Source of the DNA: Stenotrophomonas maltophilia
GTDB lineage: Bacteria > Pseudomonadota > Gammaproteobacteria > Xanthomonadales > Xanthomonadaceae
Assembly: GCA_002386405.1 (NCBI GenBank)
Contig: DGIP01000283.1
Location: 1-7,740 of the forward strand
Direction of reading: 5' to 3'
Length of the DNA: 7,740 nt
The notes beneath the pieces are model-generated. The model saw nothing but the letters and a program-made list of their open reading frames with translations, was not told where the DNA came from and ran no database searches. Numbering within the stretch: the first letter of the stretch is position 1; each line of letters begins with the position of its first letter. The position numbers were made by a program, and so were the translations under genes. This document shows positions 1 to 5,953 of this stretch, in pieces.

Positions 1-1
1 C

Positions 2-760
2 CAGCCGCTGCCGCCGCGCGGCCTGTGGCTGCGCACCGAAGCGCTGGCACGTGCCGACCGCGCGCACGAGGCCTACGGCCAGCTGGGCGCGCTGCGCAAG
101 CAGAAGGTGCTGCCCGACGAGGCCGTGGCCGAACTGGAAGTACGCCTGGCCGCGCAGTCGCTGCTGGAAGCAGGCGATGTGAATGCGCTGGCCGCGCAGT
201 GGGAAGCCACCCCGAAGGCCCTGCGCAGCGACCCCGATGTGGTGTCGGCCTACGCGCTGCGCGCCGTGGCGCTGGATTGGGATGAACCGGCCCTGCTCAA
301 CCTGGAACAGGCGCTGGATACCCGCTGGGACGAATCGCTGGTGACGCTGTACGGCCAGATGCCGGTGGAAAAGCTGGCCACCCGCCAGGCCAACCTGCAG
401 CGCTGGCTGGGCCAGCAGCCGTCCAGCCCCGCCCTGCTGCTGGCGCTGGGCCGCATCGCCGCGCGCCAGGGCGAGCACGTACAGGCCGAGGATTACCTGC
501 ACCGCGCCATCGCCGCCGGTGCCGGCCCGACCGCTTGGGAAGCGCTGGGCGAGGTATTCACCGCACGCGGCGAGCCCGCGCTTGCCGCCCAGTGCTACAC
601 CAACGCCCTGCGCCAGCAGCGCGGCGAAGACAGCGTGGTGCTCGCCCGCCCCGTCGCCCCCTTGGCTGCCGTAGTCCCCGAACGCGCCACCGTCGAGGAA
701 CAGTCACTCATGAGCGAACCGCTGCCAGCGCGCGATGAATTCGGCAACCCGCTTCGCTGA
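2..760 (+). CDS. hemY: HemY-like TPR protein, C-terminal part (5' end outside window)
   Basis: The open frame runs from the first bases of the window to the TGA at 758-760, giving 252 residues without an internal stop. The start lies upstream of the window; HemY proteins are usually about 400 residues, so roughly the N-terminal 40% (the membrane-anchored HemY_N part) is missing. What is visible is alanine/leucine-rich helical repeat sequence typical of TPRs, for example PALLLALGRIAARQGEHVQA, then YLHRAIAAGAGPTAWEALGE and FTARGEPALAAQCYTNALRQ. A low-complexity tail ending in DEFGNPLR follows. In gammaproteobacteria hemY lies at the end of the hemC-hemD-hemX-hemY cluster and encodes an inner-membrane TPR protein linked to late haem synthesis; its exact role is unsettled and it is not the protoporphyrinogen oxidase also called HemY. 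A bidirectional terminator follows directly, consistent with the last gene of an operon. The name rests on recognition of the repeat sequence; a different TPR protein is possible. Confidence 0.75.
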   Translation, partial: QPLPPRGLWLRTEALARADRAHEAYGQLGALRKQKVLPDEAVAELEVRLAAQSLLEAGDVNALAAQWEATPKALRSDPDVVSAYALRAVALDWDEPALLNLEQALDTRWDESLVTLYGQMPVEKLATRQANLQRWLGQQPSSPALLLALGRIAARQGEHVQAEDYLHRAIAAGAGPTAWEALGEVFTARGEPALAAQCYTNALRQQRGEDSVVLARPVAPLAAVVPERATVEEQSLMSEPLPARDEFGNPLR

Positions 761-773
761 CGCCGTTCGTAAC

Positions 774-803
774 AAAAAGGCCGCCCAACCGGGCGGCCTT
801 TTT
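774..803. terminator. Bidirectional intrinsic terminator between hemY and the thiolase gene
   Basis: A perfect 13-bp inverted repeat, AAAAAGGCCGCCC then loop AACC then GGGCGGCCTTTTT. The GC-rich stem is flanked by an A tract on the left and a T tract on the right, so the transcript from either strand ends in a hairpin followed by U residues. It begins 13 bases after the hemY stop and ends 20 bases past the stop of the converging thiolase gene, so it can serve both. Confidence 0.93.
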
Positions 804-823
804 CATTGCGCGAAGCGAACGGC

Positions 824-2104
824 TCAGCGTTCGACGATCGCCACCACGCCCATGCCGCCGGCGGTGCAGATCGACACCAGCGCGCGGCCACCGCCGCGTT
901 CGGCCAGCTGCTTGGCCGCCGTGGCGATCACGCGCGCACCGGTGGCGGCGAACGGATGGCCGGTGGCCAGCGACGAGCCCAGCGGGTTGATCTTGGCCGG
1001 GTCGATCCTCCCCAGCGGCGCATCCAGGCCCAGGCGGTTGCGGCAGTAGTCTTCGCTTTCCCACGCGCGCAGCGTGCACAGCACCTGGGCGGCGAAGGCT
1101 TCATGGATCTCGTAGATGTCGAAATCCTGCAGGGTCAGGCCATTGCGCTTGAGCATTTCCGGCACCGCGATGGTCGGCGCCATCAGCAGGCCTTCGCCGT
1201 GCACGAAATCCACGGCGGCCACCTGCGAATCGCGCAGGTAGGCCAGCGGCTCGTGGCCGTGCGCGCGCGCCCATTCCTCGCTGGCCAGCAGCACCGCCGA
1301 GGCGCCATCGGTGAGCGGGGTGGAGTTGGCGGCGGTCAGCGTGCCACGGCCGGAGACCTTGTCGAAGGCCGGCTTGAGCGTGGCCAGCTTTTCCAGCGAG
1401 GTATCCGCGCGCAGGATGTTGTCGCGCTCCACGCCGCGGAACGGGGCGATCAGGTCGTTGAAGAAACCGCGCTCGTAGGCGGCGGCCAGCTTCTTGTGCG
1501 AGGACACCGCCCACTCGTCCTGCGAGTCGCGGGAGATGTTCCACTCCTTGGCCATGTCTTCGCAGTGGTCGCCCATGCTCTTGCCGGTGCGCGGTTCGGC
1601 CACGCCCGGGAATTCCGGCTTCAGTTCGCCCAGCTTGAAGCCGCGCACGATCGCTTTGATCTTGTCGCCGGTGCTCTTGGCCCGGTTGGCGGCCAGCAGG
1701 CGCGCGCGCAGCTTCTTGCCGTACACGATCGGCACGTCGGAGGTGGTGTCCGAACCGCCGCCGATGCCCGATTCGATCTGGCCCAGCGCGATCTTGTTGG
1801 CCACCGCGATGATGGTGTCCAGCGAGGTGCCGCAGGCGCGCTGCATGGTGATGCCCGGGGTGAGCGGGGACAGGCCCGAGGACAGCGTGGCTTCACGGCC
1901 CAGGTTCCAGTCGCTGGAATGCTTGATCACCGCGCCCATCGCCACTTCGCCCAGCTGCTGCCCGTGCAGGCCGAACCGTTCCACCAGCGCGCCGAGCGTA
2001 CGTACCGACATGCCCAGGTTGCCAACGTCCGAATAGGCGGTGTTCTGGCGGCAGAACGGAATGCGGACGCCACCGAGAATGGCGACGGGACGAGCGTTGG
2101 GCAT
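824..2104 (-). CDS. fadI: FadI-type thiolase (acetyl-CoA acyltransferase / acetyl-CoA C-acetyltransferase)
   Basis: This 426-residue thiolase cleaves 3-ketoacyl-CoA with CoA to give acetyl-CoA and a shortened acyl-CoA, the last step of beta-oxidation, in the cytoplasm. The nucleophile Cys91 sits in MQRACGTSLD. The HEAF box is at His334, the catalytic GHP histidine is His383, and the second active-site cysteine is Cys413 in CTAGGMG. HEAF instead of NEAF is typical of the trifunctional-protein beta/FadI branch, and the length is close to E. coli FadI (436). I chose the ATG at 2102-2104 (MPNARPVAILGG). An in-frame ATG 15 bases upstream (2117-2119, adding MPGIS) is nearly as likely, and neither has a strong Shine-Dalgarno. 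The frame stays open further upstream, but those codons overlap the divergent gene. No fadJ partner lies beside it, so specificity for long-chain substrates is inferred from the subfamily only. Confidence 0.9.
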   Translation of the reverse strand: MPNARPVAILGGVRIPFCRQNTAYSDVGNLGMSVRTLGALVERFGLHGQQLGEVAMGAVIKHSSDWNLGREATLSSGLSPLTPGITMQRACGTSLDTIIAVANKIALGQIESGIGGGSDTTSDVPIVYGKKLRARLLAANRAKSTGDKIKAIVRGFKLGELKPEFPGVAEPRTGKSMGDHCEDMAKEWNISRDSQDEWAVSSHKKLAAAYERGFFNDLIAPFRGVERDNILRADTSLEKLATLKPAFDKVSGRGTLTAANSTPLTDGASAVLLASEEWARAHGHEPLAYLRDSQVAAVDFVHGEGLLMAPTIAVPEMLKRNGLTLQDFDIYEIHEAFAAQVLCTLRAWESEDYCRNRLGLDAPLGRIDPAKINPLGSSLATGHPFAATGARVIATAAKQLAERGGGRALVSICTAGGMGVVAIVER

Positions 2105-2159
2105 GGAGATACCTGGCATGGGAGGGGTGTCTGCAACATGGCCTGCACGAAGGAGCAGG

Positions 2160-2165
2160 CATAAT
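2160..2165 (+). promoter_or_regulatory. Candidate -10 element for the divergent 295-aa gene
   Basis: CATAAT matches the sigma-70 -10 consensus at five of six positions and stands out as AT-rich in very GC-rich DNA. It lies about 47 bases upstream of the ATG at 2212. No good -35 hexamer is visible 16 to 18 bases upstream, so the call is weak. It lies 7 bases from the -10 proposed for the thiolase gene on the other strand. Confidence 0.3.
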
Positions 2166-2172
2166 GGGGCCA

Positions 2173-2201
2173 AGTGTAGCTGCCGCCCTGTGATGGGCCA
2201 A
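2173..2201 (-). promoter_or_regulatory. Candidate sigma-70 promoter for the thiolase gene
   Basis: Read on the minus strand, TTGGCC (2201-2196) and TACACT (2178-2173) are separated by 17 bases. Each hexamer matches four of six consensus positions. Transcription would start near 2166, leaving a leader of about 60 bases before the chosen ATG. This is motif inspection only; GC-rich genomes give many such partial matches. Confidence 0.4.
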
Positions 2202-2211
2202 CTGTGAACCC

Positions 2212-3099
2212 ATGAGCAAACCCGACCCCGGCATGAATGCCCTTGGCGTACTGGCATTGGAACTGGCCGGAGGAGACGCCCCCCGCCACGCGGCCCTGAC
2301 ATCCGCGCAGGCGGGCGAACTGGCCGACCGCGTTGGCCGCGACCTGGCCAAGCTGGTGCCCGGCGTGAGCGGACTCGATTTCGTGTTCGCCGGCGCGCAT
2401 TTCGACCCCGCCGAAGTCCTGCGCCCCGGCTGGCCGATCCACCGCCGCCTGGAAGAACTGCAGATGCGCGCGCCCGGCCGCAACGAAGGCCCGCGCCTGC
2501 TGGCGTTCGGCGCCGGTGCCGACGGCGAAGTGCCGCTGCCGTTCCAGGCCGATGCCAGCCTCACCGGCGGCGGCCTGCGCGTGGTGCCGTTCCTGTTGAC
2601 CGGCATCGACGTGGCGCAGACCGCTGAAGTGGCCGAAGCACTGGAAGAAGTGCTGCTGGCCCAGGGCATGGCCCAGGCCGATACCGCCCTGCAGGCGCAG
2701 AACGCCTTCGGTGCGCAGATCGAGCACGCCCGGTATTTCACGGTGAACGACCTGGCCGCGATGATGTCGATGCAGTACGACAACCAGGGCTTGGCCGCGT
2801 TGTGGCCGCTGATTGAAACGGCGCTGATGGCGCCGCAGTCCGAGCAGTGGCTGGATGCTGCGCCGGAACCGCTGCTTCGATACGCTGACGGCGAAGTGCG
2901 TATGGCGCTGTTCGATCCGGCCGGCTGGTGCAACTACTACAACCACGACACCGGCAACTGCGACCGCCTGCAGGGCATCTACGAGCAGTACCTGATGCGC
3001 CAGCGGCAGATGGCCGCCGTGCTGGAAGCGCACGGGCTGCCGGTGCTGTTCGTGCATTGCGAAGCCGGCCAGGATGCGCGGGACGTGTTGACCCGCTAA
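2212..3099 (+). CDS. Conserved-looking protein of unknown function, 295 aa
   Basis: I do not recognise this family. The frame has typical GC-rich codon use, is the only convincing frame between the two converging/diverging neighbours, and ends at a TAA followed at once by a terminator, so I take it as a real gene. The product is probably cytoplasmic: no signal peptide or transmembrane segment is visible. The middle (about residues 140-170) is alanine/leucine/glutamate-rich and likely helical. The C-terminal third is the most distinctive part. It contains FDPAGWCNYYNHDTGNCDRL with Cys240, His245 and Cys250, then FVHCEAG with His282 and Cys283, which could be a metal site or disulfides. ATG 2212 has no clear Shine-Dalgarno, and ATG 2233 (MNALGVLALELAGG) is an alternative start. 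Divergence from a thiolase gene does not by itself assign a function. Confidence 0.8.
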   Translation: MSKPDPGMNALGVLALELAGGDAPRHAALTSAQAGELADRVGRDLAKLVPGVSGLDFVFAGAHFDPAEVLRPGWPIHRRLEELQMRAPGRNEGPRLLAFGAGADGEVPLPFQADASLTGGGLRVVPFLLTGIDVAQTAEVAEALEEVLLAQGMAQADTALQAQNAFGAQIEHARYFTVNDLAAMMSMQYDNQGLAALWPLIETALMAPQSEQWLDAAPEPLLRYADGEVRMALFDPAGWCNYYNHDTGNCDRLQGIYEQYLMRQRQMAAVLEAHGLPVLFVHCEAGQDARDVLTR

Positions 3100-3100
3100 G

Positions 3101-3127
3101 AAAAACGCCGGCGATGCCGGCGTTTTT
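3101..3127. terminator. Bidirectional intrinsic terminator between the 295-aa gene and sodC
   Basis: A perfect 12-bp inverted repeat, AAAAACGCCGGC then loop GAT then GCCGGCGTTTTT. It starts one base after the TAA of the upstream gene. The A tract on the left and T tract on the right make it functional in both directions, so it can also end the converging sodC transcript. Confidence 0.92.
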
Positions 3128-3138
3128 CATTTCACGGG

Positions 3139-3160
3139 GCCGGCCAACGGCCGGCGCTAC
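3139..3160 (-). repeat. SMAG-like REP element (GTAG-headed palindrome)
   Basis: On the minus strand the sequence reads GTAG (3160-3157), then C, then GCCGGCC (3155-3149), loop GTT and GGCCGGC (3145-3139), a perfect 7-bp stem. A GTAG head joined to a GC-rich stem-loop is the hallmark of SMAG elements, REP-like repeats scattered through Stenotrophomonas maltophilia intergenic DNA and linked to REP-associated tyrosine transposases (RAYTs). It sits 3 bases past the downstream sodC stop codon, before the shared terminator, where it could affect mRNA 3'-end stability. Only one copy is visible here, so the repetitive nature is inferred from the known family. Confidence 0.7.
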
Positions 3161-3163
3161 CGG

Positions 3164-3790
3164 TTACGGTGCGGCTTTGATGACCGCACAGGCCAGCCGT
3201 GCACCGGCGTTGCCGGTCGGCTGGGTCTTGTAGTCATCCGGGTCGGCATGCACGATCAGGCCGCGGCCGATGATGTCGAAATCATTGCCTTCGCCGATGT
3301 TGACGTTGGTCGACACGTCGGCATCCACCACGGCGTTGCCTTCCGCGTCGGCCTTGATGTTCGGAATGTCGCCACCGTGGTGCGGGGTGGTGGCCACGTT
3401 GCCGTGGTCTTCCTTGGCCGGGTTGAAGTGGCCGCCGGCGCTGTCGCCGTTCGGCGCGCTGCAGTCGCCCTTCTCATGGATGTGGAAGCCGTGTTCGCTG
3501 TTCGGCTTCAGGCCGCTGACCTGGCCCTTCACGTGGACCTTGCCGTCGACGACGCTGAAGGTCACGTTGCCCTTGACGTCATTGCCCTGGGTCGGCGCAA
3601 GGTCGGCCACGGCGGTGTGGTTGGCGTGGGCTTCGCTGGTCATGGCCGGCGGCGCTTCGGTGGTGCGCGCGGTTTCGGCGATCGGCGGGGTAGCGGTGGC
3701 GGCATCGGCCGGCGCGTCGGCCGGCTTGTTGCAGGCGGTCAGGCCGATGGCGGCGATGGCGGCAAACAGCGAGGTATGGATCAGACGCAT
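3164..3790 (-). CDS. sodC: Cu/Zn superoxide dismutase, lipoprotein (downstream copy)
   Basis: This 208-residue protein converts superoxide to hydrogen peroxide and oxygen in the periplasm. A lipoprotein signal ends in the lipobox LTAC with Cys20, followed by an Ala/Pro/Thr-rich linker to about residue 65 and then the SodC beta-barrel. The copper ligands are His103 and His105 (FHIHEKGDC), bridging His121 (GGHFNP) and His181 (IVHAD). The zinc ligands are His121, His129, His138 and Asp141 (HHGGD). The disulfide pair Cys110/Cys201 and the active-site Arg198 (GARLAC) are present, so it should be active. The start at 3790 is preceded by AAGGAG at a good distance. It lies 53 bases downstream of a second sodC on the same strand, and no promoter is obvious in the gap, so the two are probably one operon. 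Retention at the outer membrane is inferred from residue 21 being Asn rather than Asp. Confidence 0.95.
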   Translation of the reverse strand: MRLIHTSLFAAIAAIGLTACNKPADAPADAATATPPIAETARTTEAPPAMTSEAHANHTAVADLAPTQGNDVKGNVTFSVVDGKVHVKGQVSGLKPNSEHGFHIHEKGDCSAPNGDSAGGHFNPAKEDHGNVATTPHHGGDIPNIKADAEGNAVVDADVSTNVNIGEGNDFDIIGRGLIVHADPDDYKTQPTGNAGARLACAVIKAAP

Positions 3791-3843
3791 GTGGATCTCC
3801 TTGCGGGTAACGAGTGGAAAAGCGACGTCGGCGGCCAGCGCGT

Positions 3844-4413
3844 TCAGCGCGTGGCCTTGATGACGCCACAGGCGATACGGGCGCCGGCGTTGCCGGCCGG
3901 CTGGCTGCGGTAATCGTCGGCGTTGGCATGCACCACCAGCGCGCGGCCGACGATATCGGTGGCTGCACCGCCGCCGAGGGTAACCGCTGGCAGGCGCACA
4001 TCGACGGCGACCCGGCCCTGCGCGTCCGCGCGCAGGTTGTCCATGTCGCCGGCGTGATGCGCACCAGCGCTGTTGCGGCCATGCGGCTGGTTGGCCGGAT
4101 TGAAATGCGGACCTGCACTGCTGGCGTCAACGGCACTGCAGTCGCCGCGCTCATGCACGTGGAACGCGGCGGTCTGCATCGGCTGCAGCCCGCCGATGGT
4201 CCCGGTGATGTGCACGCCCTGCGCATCGGGCACCAGCGCCAGGCGGCCGCTGACAATGCTGGCCGAGGCCGGCGCCAGGTTGGCTTCGGCCAGCTTGGCG
4301 GTGCTCACCACCGGTACGGCCGGCACCGGCGCGCTGCGCTGCTCGGGCGCGGTACCGCAGGCGGCCAGCACCAGCAGTGTCGGCATCAGCAGGGCGAGTT
4401 GGGAACGGCGCAT
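3844..4413 (-). CDS. sodC: Cu/Zn superoxide dismutase, lipoprotein (upstream copy)
   Basis: This 189-residue SodC paralogue has a lipoprotein signal with lipobox LAAC (Cys19), a short Ala/Pro/Val linker and a complete SodC domain. The metal ligands are all present: His85 and His87 (FHVHERGDC), His103 (PHFNP), His111, His120 and Asp123 (HHAGD), and His162 (VVHAN). So are the disulfide pair Cys92/Cys182 and Arg179. The last 24 residues of the SOD core (from DDY) share 17 identities with the downstream copy, which points to tandem duplication rather than independent acquisition. The two have clearly diverged in linker length, the strand before the first ligand pair and the metal-binding loop. 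The start at 4413 has AAGGAG upstream. Ninety-one bases separate it from the end of ntrC on the same strand, with a possible terminator between, so it probably has its own promoter; I could not identify one with confidence. Confidence 0.95.
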   Translation of the reverse strand: MRRSQLALLMPTLLVLAACGTAPEQRSAPVPAVPVVSTAKLAEANLAPASASIVSGRLALVPDAQGVHITGTIGGLQPMQTAAFHVHERGDCSAVDASSAGPHFNPANQPHGRNSAGAHHAGDMDNLRADAQGRVAVDVRLPAVTLGGGAATDIVGRALVVHANADDYRSQPAGNAGARIACGVIKATR

Positions 4414-4464
4414 CGGAAACTCCTTGTCTGCAAACTAACGTCAGGGTCGTCCACGGACCATGAA

Positions 4465-4485
4465 AGGCACCGCGACGCGGTGCTT
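4465..4485 (-). terminator. Possible weak terminator after ntrC
   Basis: The hairpin GCACCGC, loop GTC, GCGGTGC (minus strand, 4483-4467) lies 20 bases past the ntrC stop. It is followed on the minus strand only by CTTTCA, a short U run, so termination may be partial and some ntrBC transcripts could read into the sodC genes. Confidence 0.5.
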
Positions 4486-4504
4486 ACATGCCATGAACAG
4501 GGAT

Positions 4505-5953
4505 TCATCCGCCGCGCCGGCGCCCCGCGCCAAGCTTGCGGGTCAGGGTGTTACGGCCCATGCCCAGGCGCGCGGCGGCTTCGGCACGGCGGCCGTGGGT
4601 GATCTGCAGCGCCGCTTCCAGCAGCGCCTGGTCTACCCGGTCGCGCACCTGCGCATGCAGGCCTTCGGCGCCTTCGACCAGGCGCTGGCGCGCCCACGCC
4701 GACAGCATGGATTCCCACTGGCTGGGGTCGCCATGAACGCGGGTGCGCGGACCGGCGCCGCGATGCAGCGCGCTGTCCACGTCGGCCACGCCGATGGTGT
4801 CCGACGCGGCCAATGCGGCCATGCGCCAGCACACGTTTTCCAGTTCGCGCACGTTGCCCGGCCAGTCGTGCTCGCGCAGCGCCTGCAACGCGGCGGCGGT
4901 GAGCCGCTTGGGCGGCGTATCCAGCTTGCGCGCGGCGGCGGCCAGGAAGGTATCGGCCAGCTGCGCGACGTCGTCGCGGCGCTCGCGCAGCGGCGGCAGG
5001 CGCAGCCGCACCACGTCCAGCCGGTGCAGCAGGTCGGCACGGAAGCGGCCCTGCGCCACCAGCGTTTCCAGGTCCTGGTGGGTAGCGGCGATCACGCGTA
5101 CATCCACCCGGATCAGTTCGCGCCCACCAACACGGAAGAATTCGCCTTCGGCCAGCACGCGCAGCAGGCGGGTCTGCAACGGCAGCGGCATGTCGCCGAT
5201 TTCATCCAGGAACAGCGTGCCGCCGTTGGCCTGCTCGAAGCGGCCCACGTGGCGGCGCTGCGCGCCGGTGAATGCGCCGGCCTCATGGCCGAACAGCTCG
5301 CTTTCCAGCAGTTCGGACGGAATGGCGGCGGTGTTGAGCGCCACGAACGGCCCCTGCACGCGCGGCGATTCGTGGTGCAGCGCATGCGCCACCAGTTCCT
5401 TGCCGGTGCCCGTTTCGCCGTTGATCAGCACCGACAGCGGCGCCTGCGCGAGGCGGCCGATGGCACGGAACAGCGCGCGCATGGCCGGGGTGTCGCCGAC
5501 CAGCTGCGGGCGCTGGTCGGGCGCGGGCTCCACCGACGGGGGGCTGGGCTCGACGAGCGTAGTGTCCGGTTCGGGCAGCACGCGCTGGGCCAGGGCCACC
5601 GCATCGTCCAGATCGAACGGCTTGGACAGGAACTCCTGCGCGCCGCCACGGAACGCACCGGCGGTGCTGGCCACATCGGTATAGGCCGACATCACGATCA
5701 CGGGCAATTGCGGGTGCGCGGCCTTGAGCTTGTCCAGCAGCACCAGCCCATCATCGCCGGGCATGCGCACATCGGTGAACAGCAGGTCCGGCGGTGGCTG
5801 GCTGGCCAGCATGTCCAGGGCGGCCGCCGCGCCATCGAAGCCTTCCACTGCATAACCGGCATCGCGCAGCGCGGTGCACAGCACGAAACGCACCGCGCGG
5901 TCGTCATCCACTACCCAGAGGCGCTGGGCGGTGGCCTGGCTGTCATCCGCCAT
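4505..5953 (-). CDS. ntrC: NtrC, nitrogen-regulation response regulator (sigma-54 activator)
   Basis: This 482-residue protein, full length for NtrC, has the three expected domains. The receiver (about 11-125) has an acidic cluster at Asp16-Asp18, phosphoacceptor Asp61 (FTDVRMPG), Ser89 and Lys111 (SKPFD). The AAA+ domain (about 150-380) has Walker A GETGTGKE at 179-186, the sigma-54-contacting GAFTGA loop at 226-231 and Walker B GGTLFLDEIG at 244-253. WPGNVRELENV lies at 364-374. The C-terminal Fis-type helix-turn-helix (about 435-475) includes RAEAAARLGMGRNTLTRKL. All motifs needed for ATP-driven activation of sigma-54 polymerase are intact. In the family, phosphorylated NtrC activates nitrogen-assimilation genes such as glnA. 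The ATG overlaps the end of ntrB by 11 bases, and GGAG in the ntrB coding sequence serves as its Shine-Dalgarno, implying translational coupling. Confidence 0.97.
   Translation of the reverse strand: MADDSQATAQRLWVVDDDRAVRFVLCTALRDAGYAVEGFDGAAAALDMLASQPPPDLLFTDVRMPGDDGLVLLDKLKAAHPQLPVIVMSAYTDVASTAGAFRGGAQEFLSKPFDLDDAVALAQRVLPEPDTTLVEPSPPSVEPAPDQRPQLVGDTPAMRALFRAIGRLAQAPLSVLINGETGTGKELVAHALHHESPRVQGPFVALNTAAIPSELLESELFGHEAGAFTGAQRRHVGRFEQANGGTLFLDEIGDMPLPLQTRLLRVLAEGEFFRVGGRELIRVDVRVIAATHQDLETLVAQGRFRADLLHRLDVVRLRLPPLRERRDDVAQLADTFLAAAARKLDTPPKRLTAAALQALREHDWPGNVRELENVCWRMAALAASDTIGVADVDSALHRGAGPRTRVHGDPSQWESMLSAWARQRLVEGAEGLHAQVRDRVDQALLEAALQITHGRRAEAAARLGMGRNTLTRKLGAGRRRGG

Noticed and set aside
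709..760. Possible separate 16-codon gene starting at the ATG in the tail of hemY
   Set aside because: It is in frame with hemY and simply forms its C-terminal end; no ribosome-binding site sets it apart.
806..2164. Long open frame on the plus strand opposite the thiolase gene (452 codons)
   Set aside because: It is exactly antisense to a thiolase with all catalytic motifs. The translation is Arg/Gly/His-rich without recognisable domains, as expected for the complement of GC-rich codons.
2154..2176. Sigma-54-like element (TGGCC...TTATGC, minus strand) before the thiolase gene
   Set aside because: The GG and GC dinucleotides are separated by 9 rather than 10 bases, and the -12 half is a poor match, so it is unlikely to be functional.
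1927..3057. Open frame on the minus strand opposite the 295-aa gene (376 codons)
   Set aside because: It runs through the divergent promoter region into the thiolase gene in a second frame. I preferred the plus-strand frame, whose TAA is followed one base later by a terminator and whose composition is protein-like. Since that gene is unrecognised, homologue alignment would be the decisive test.
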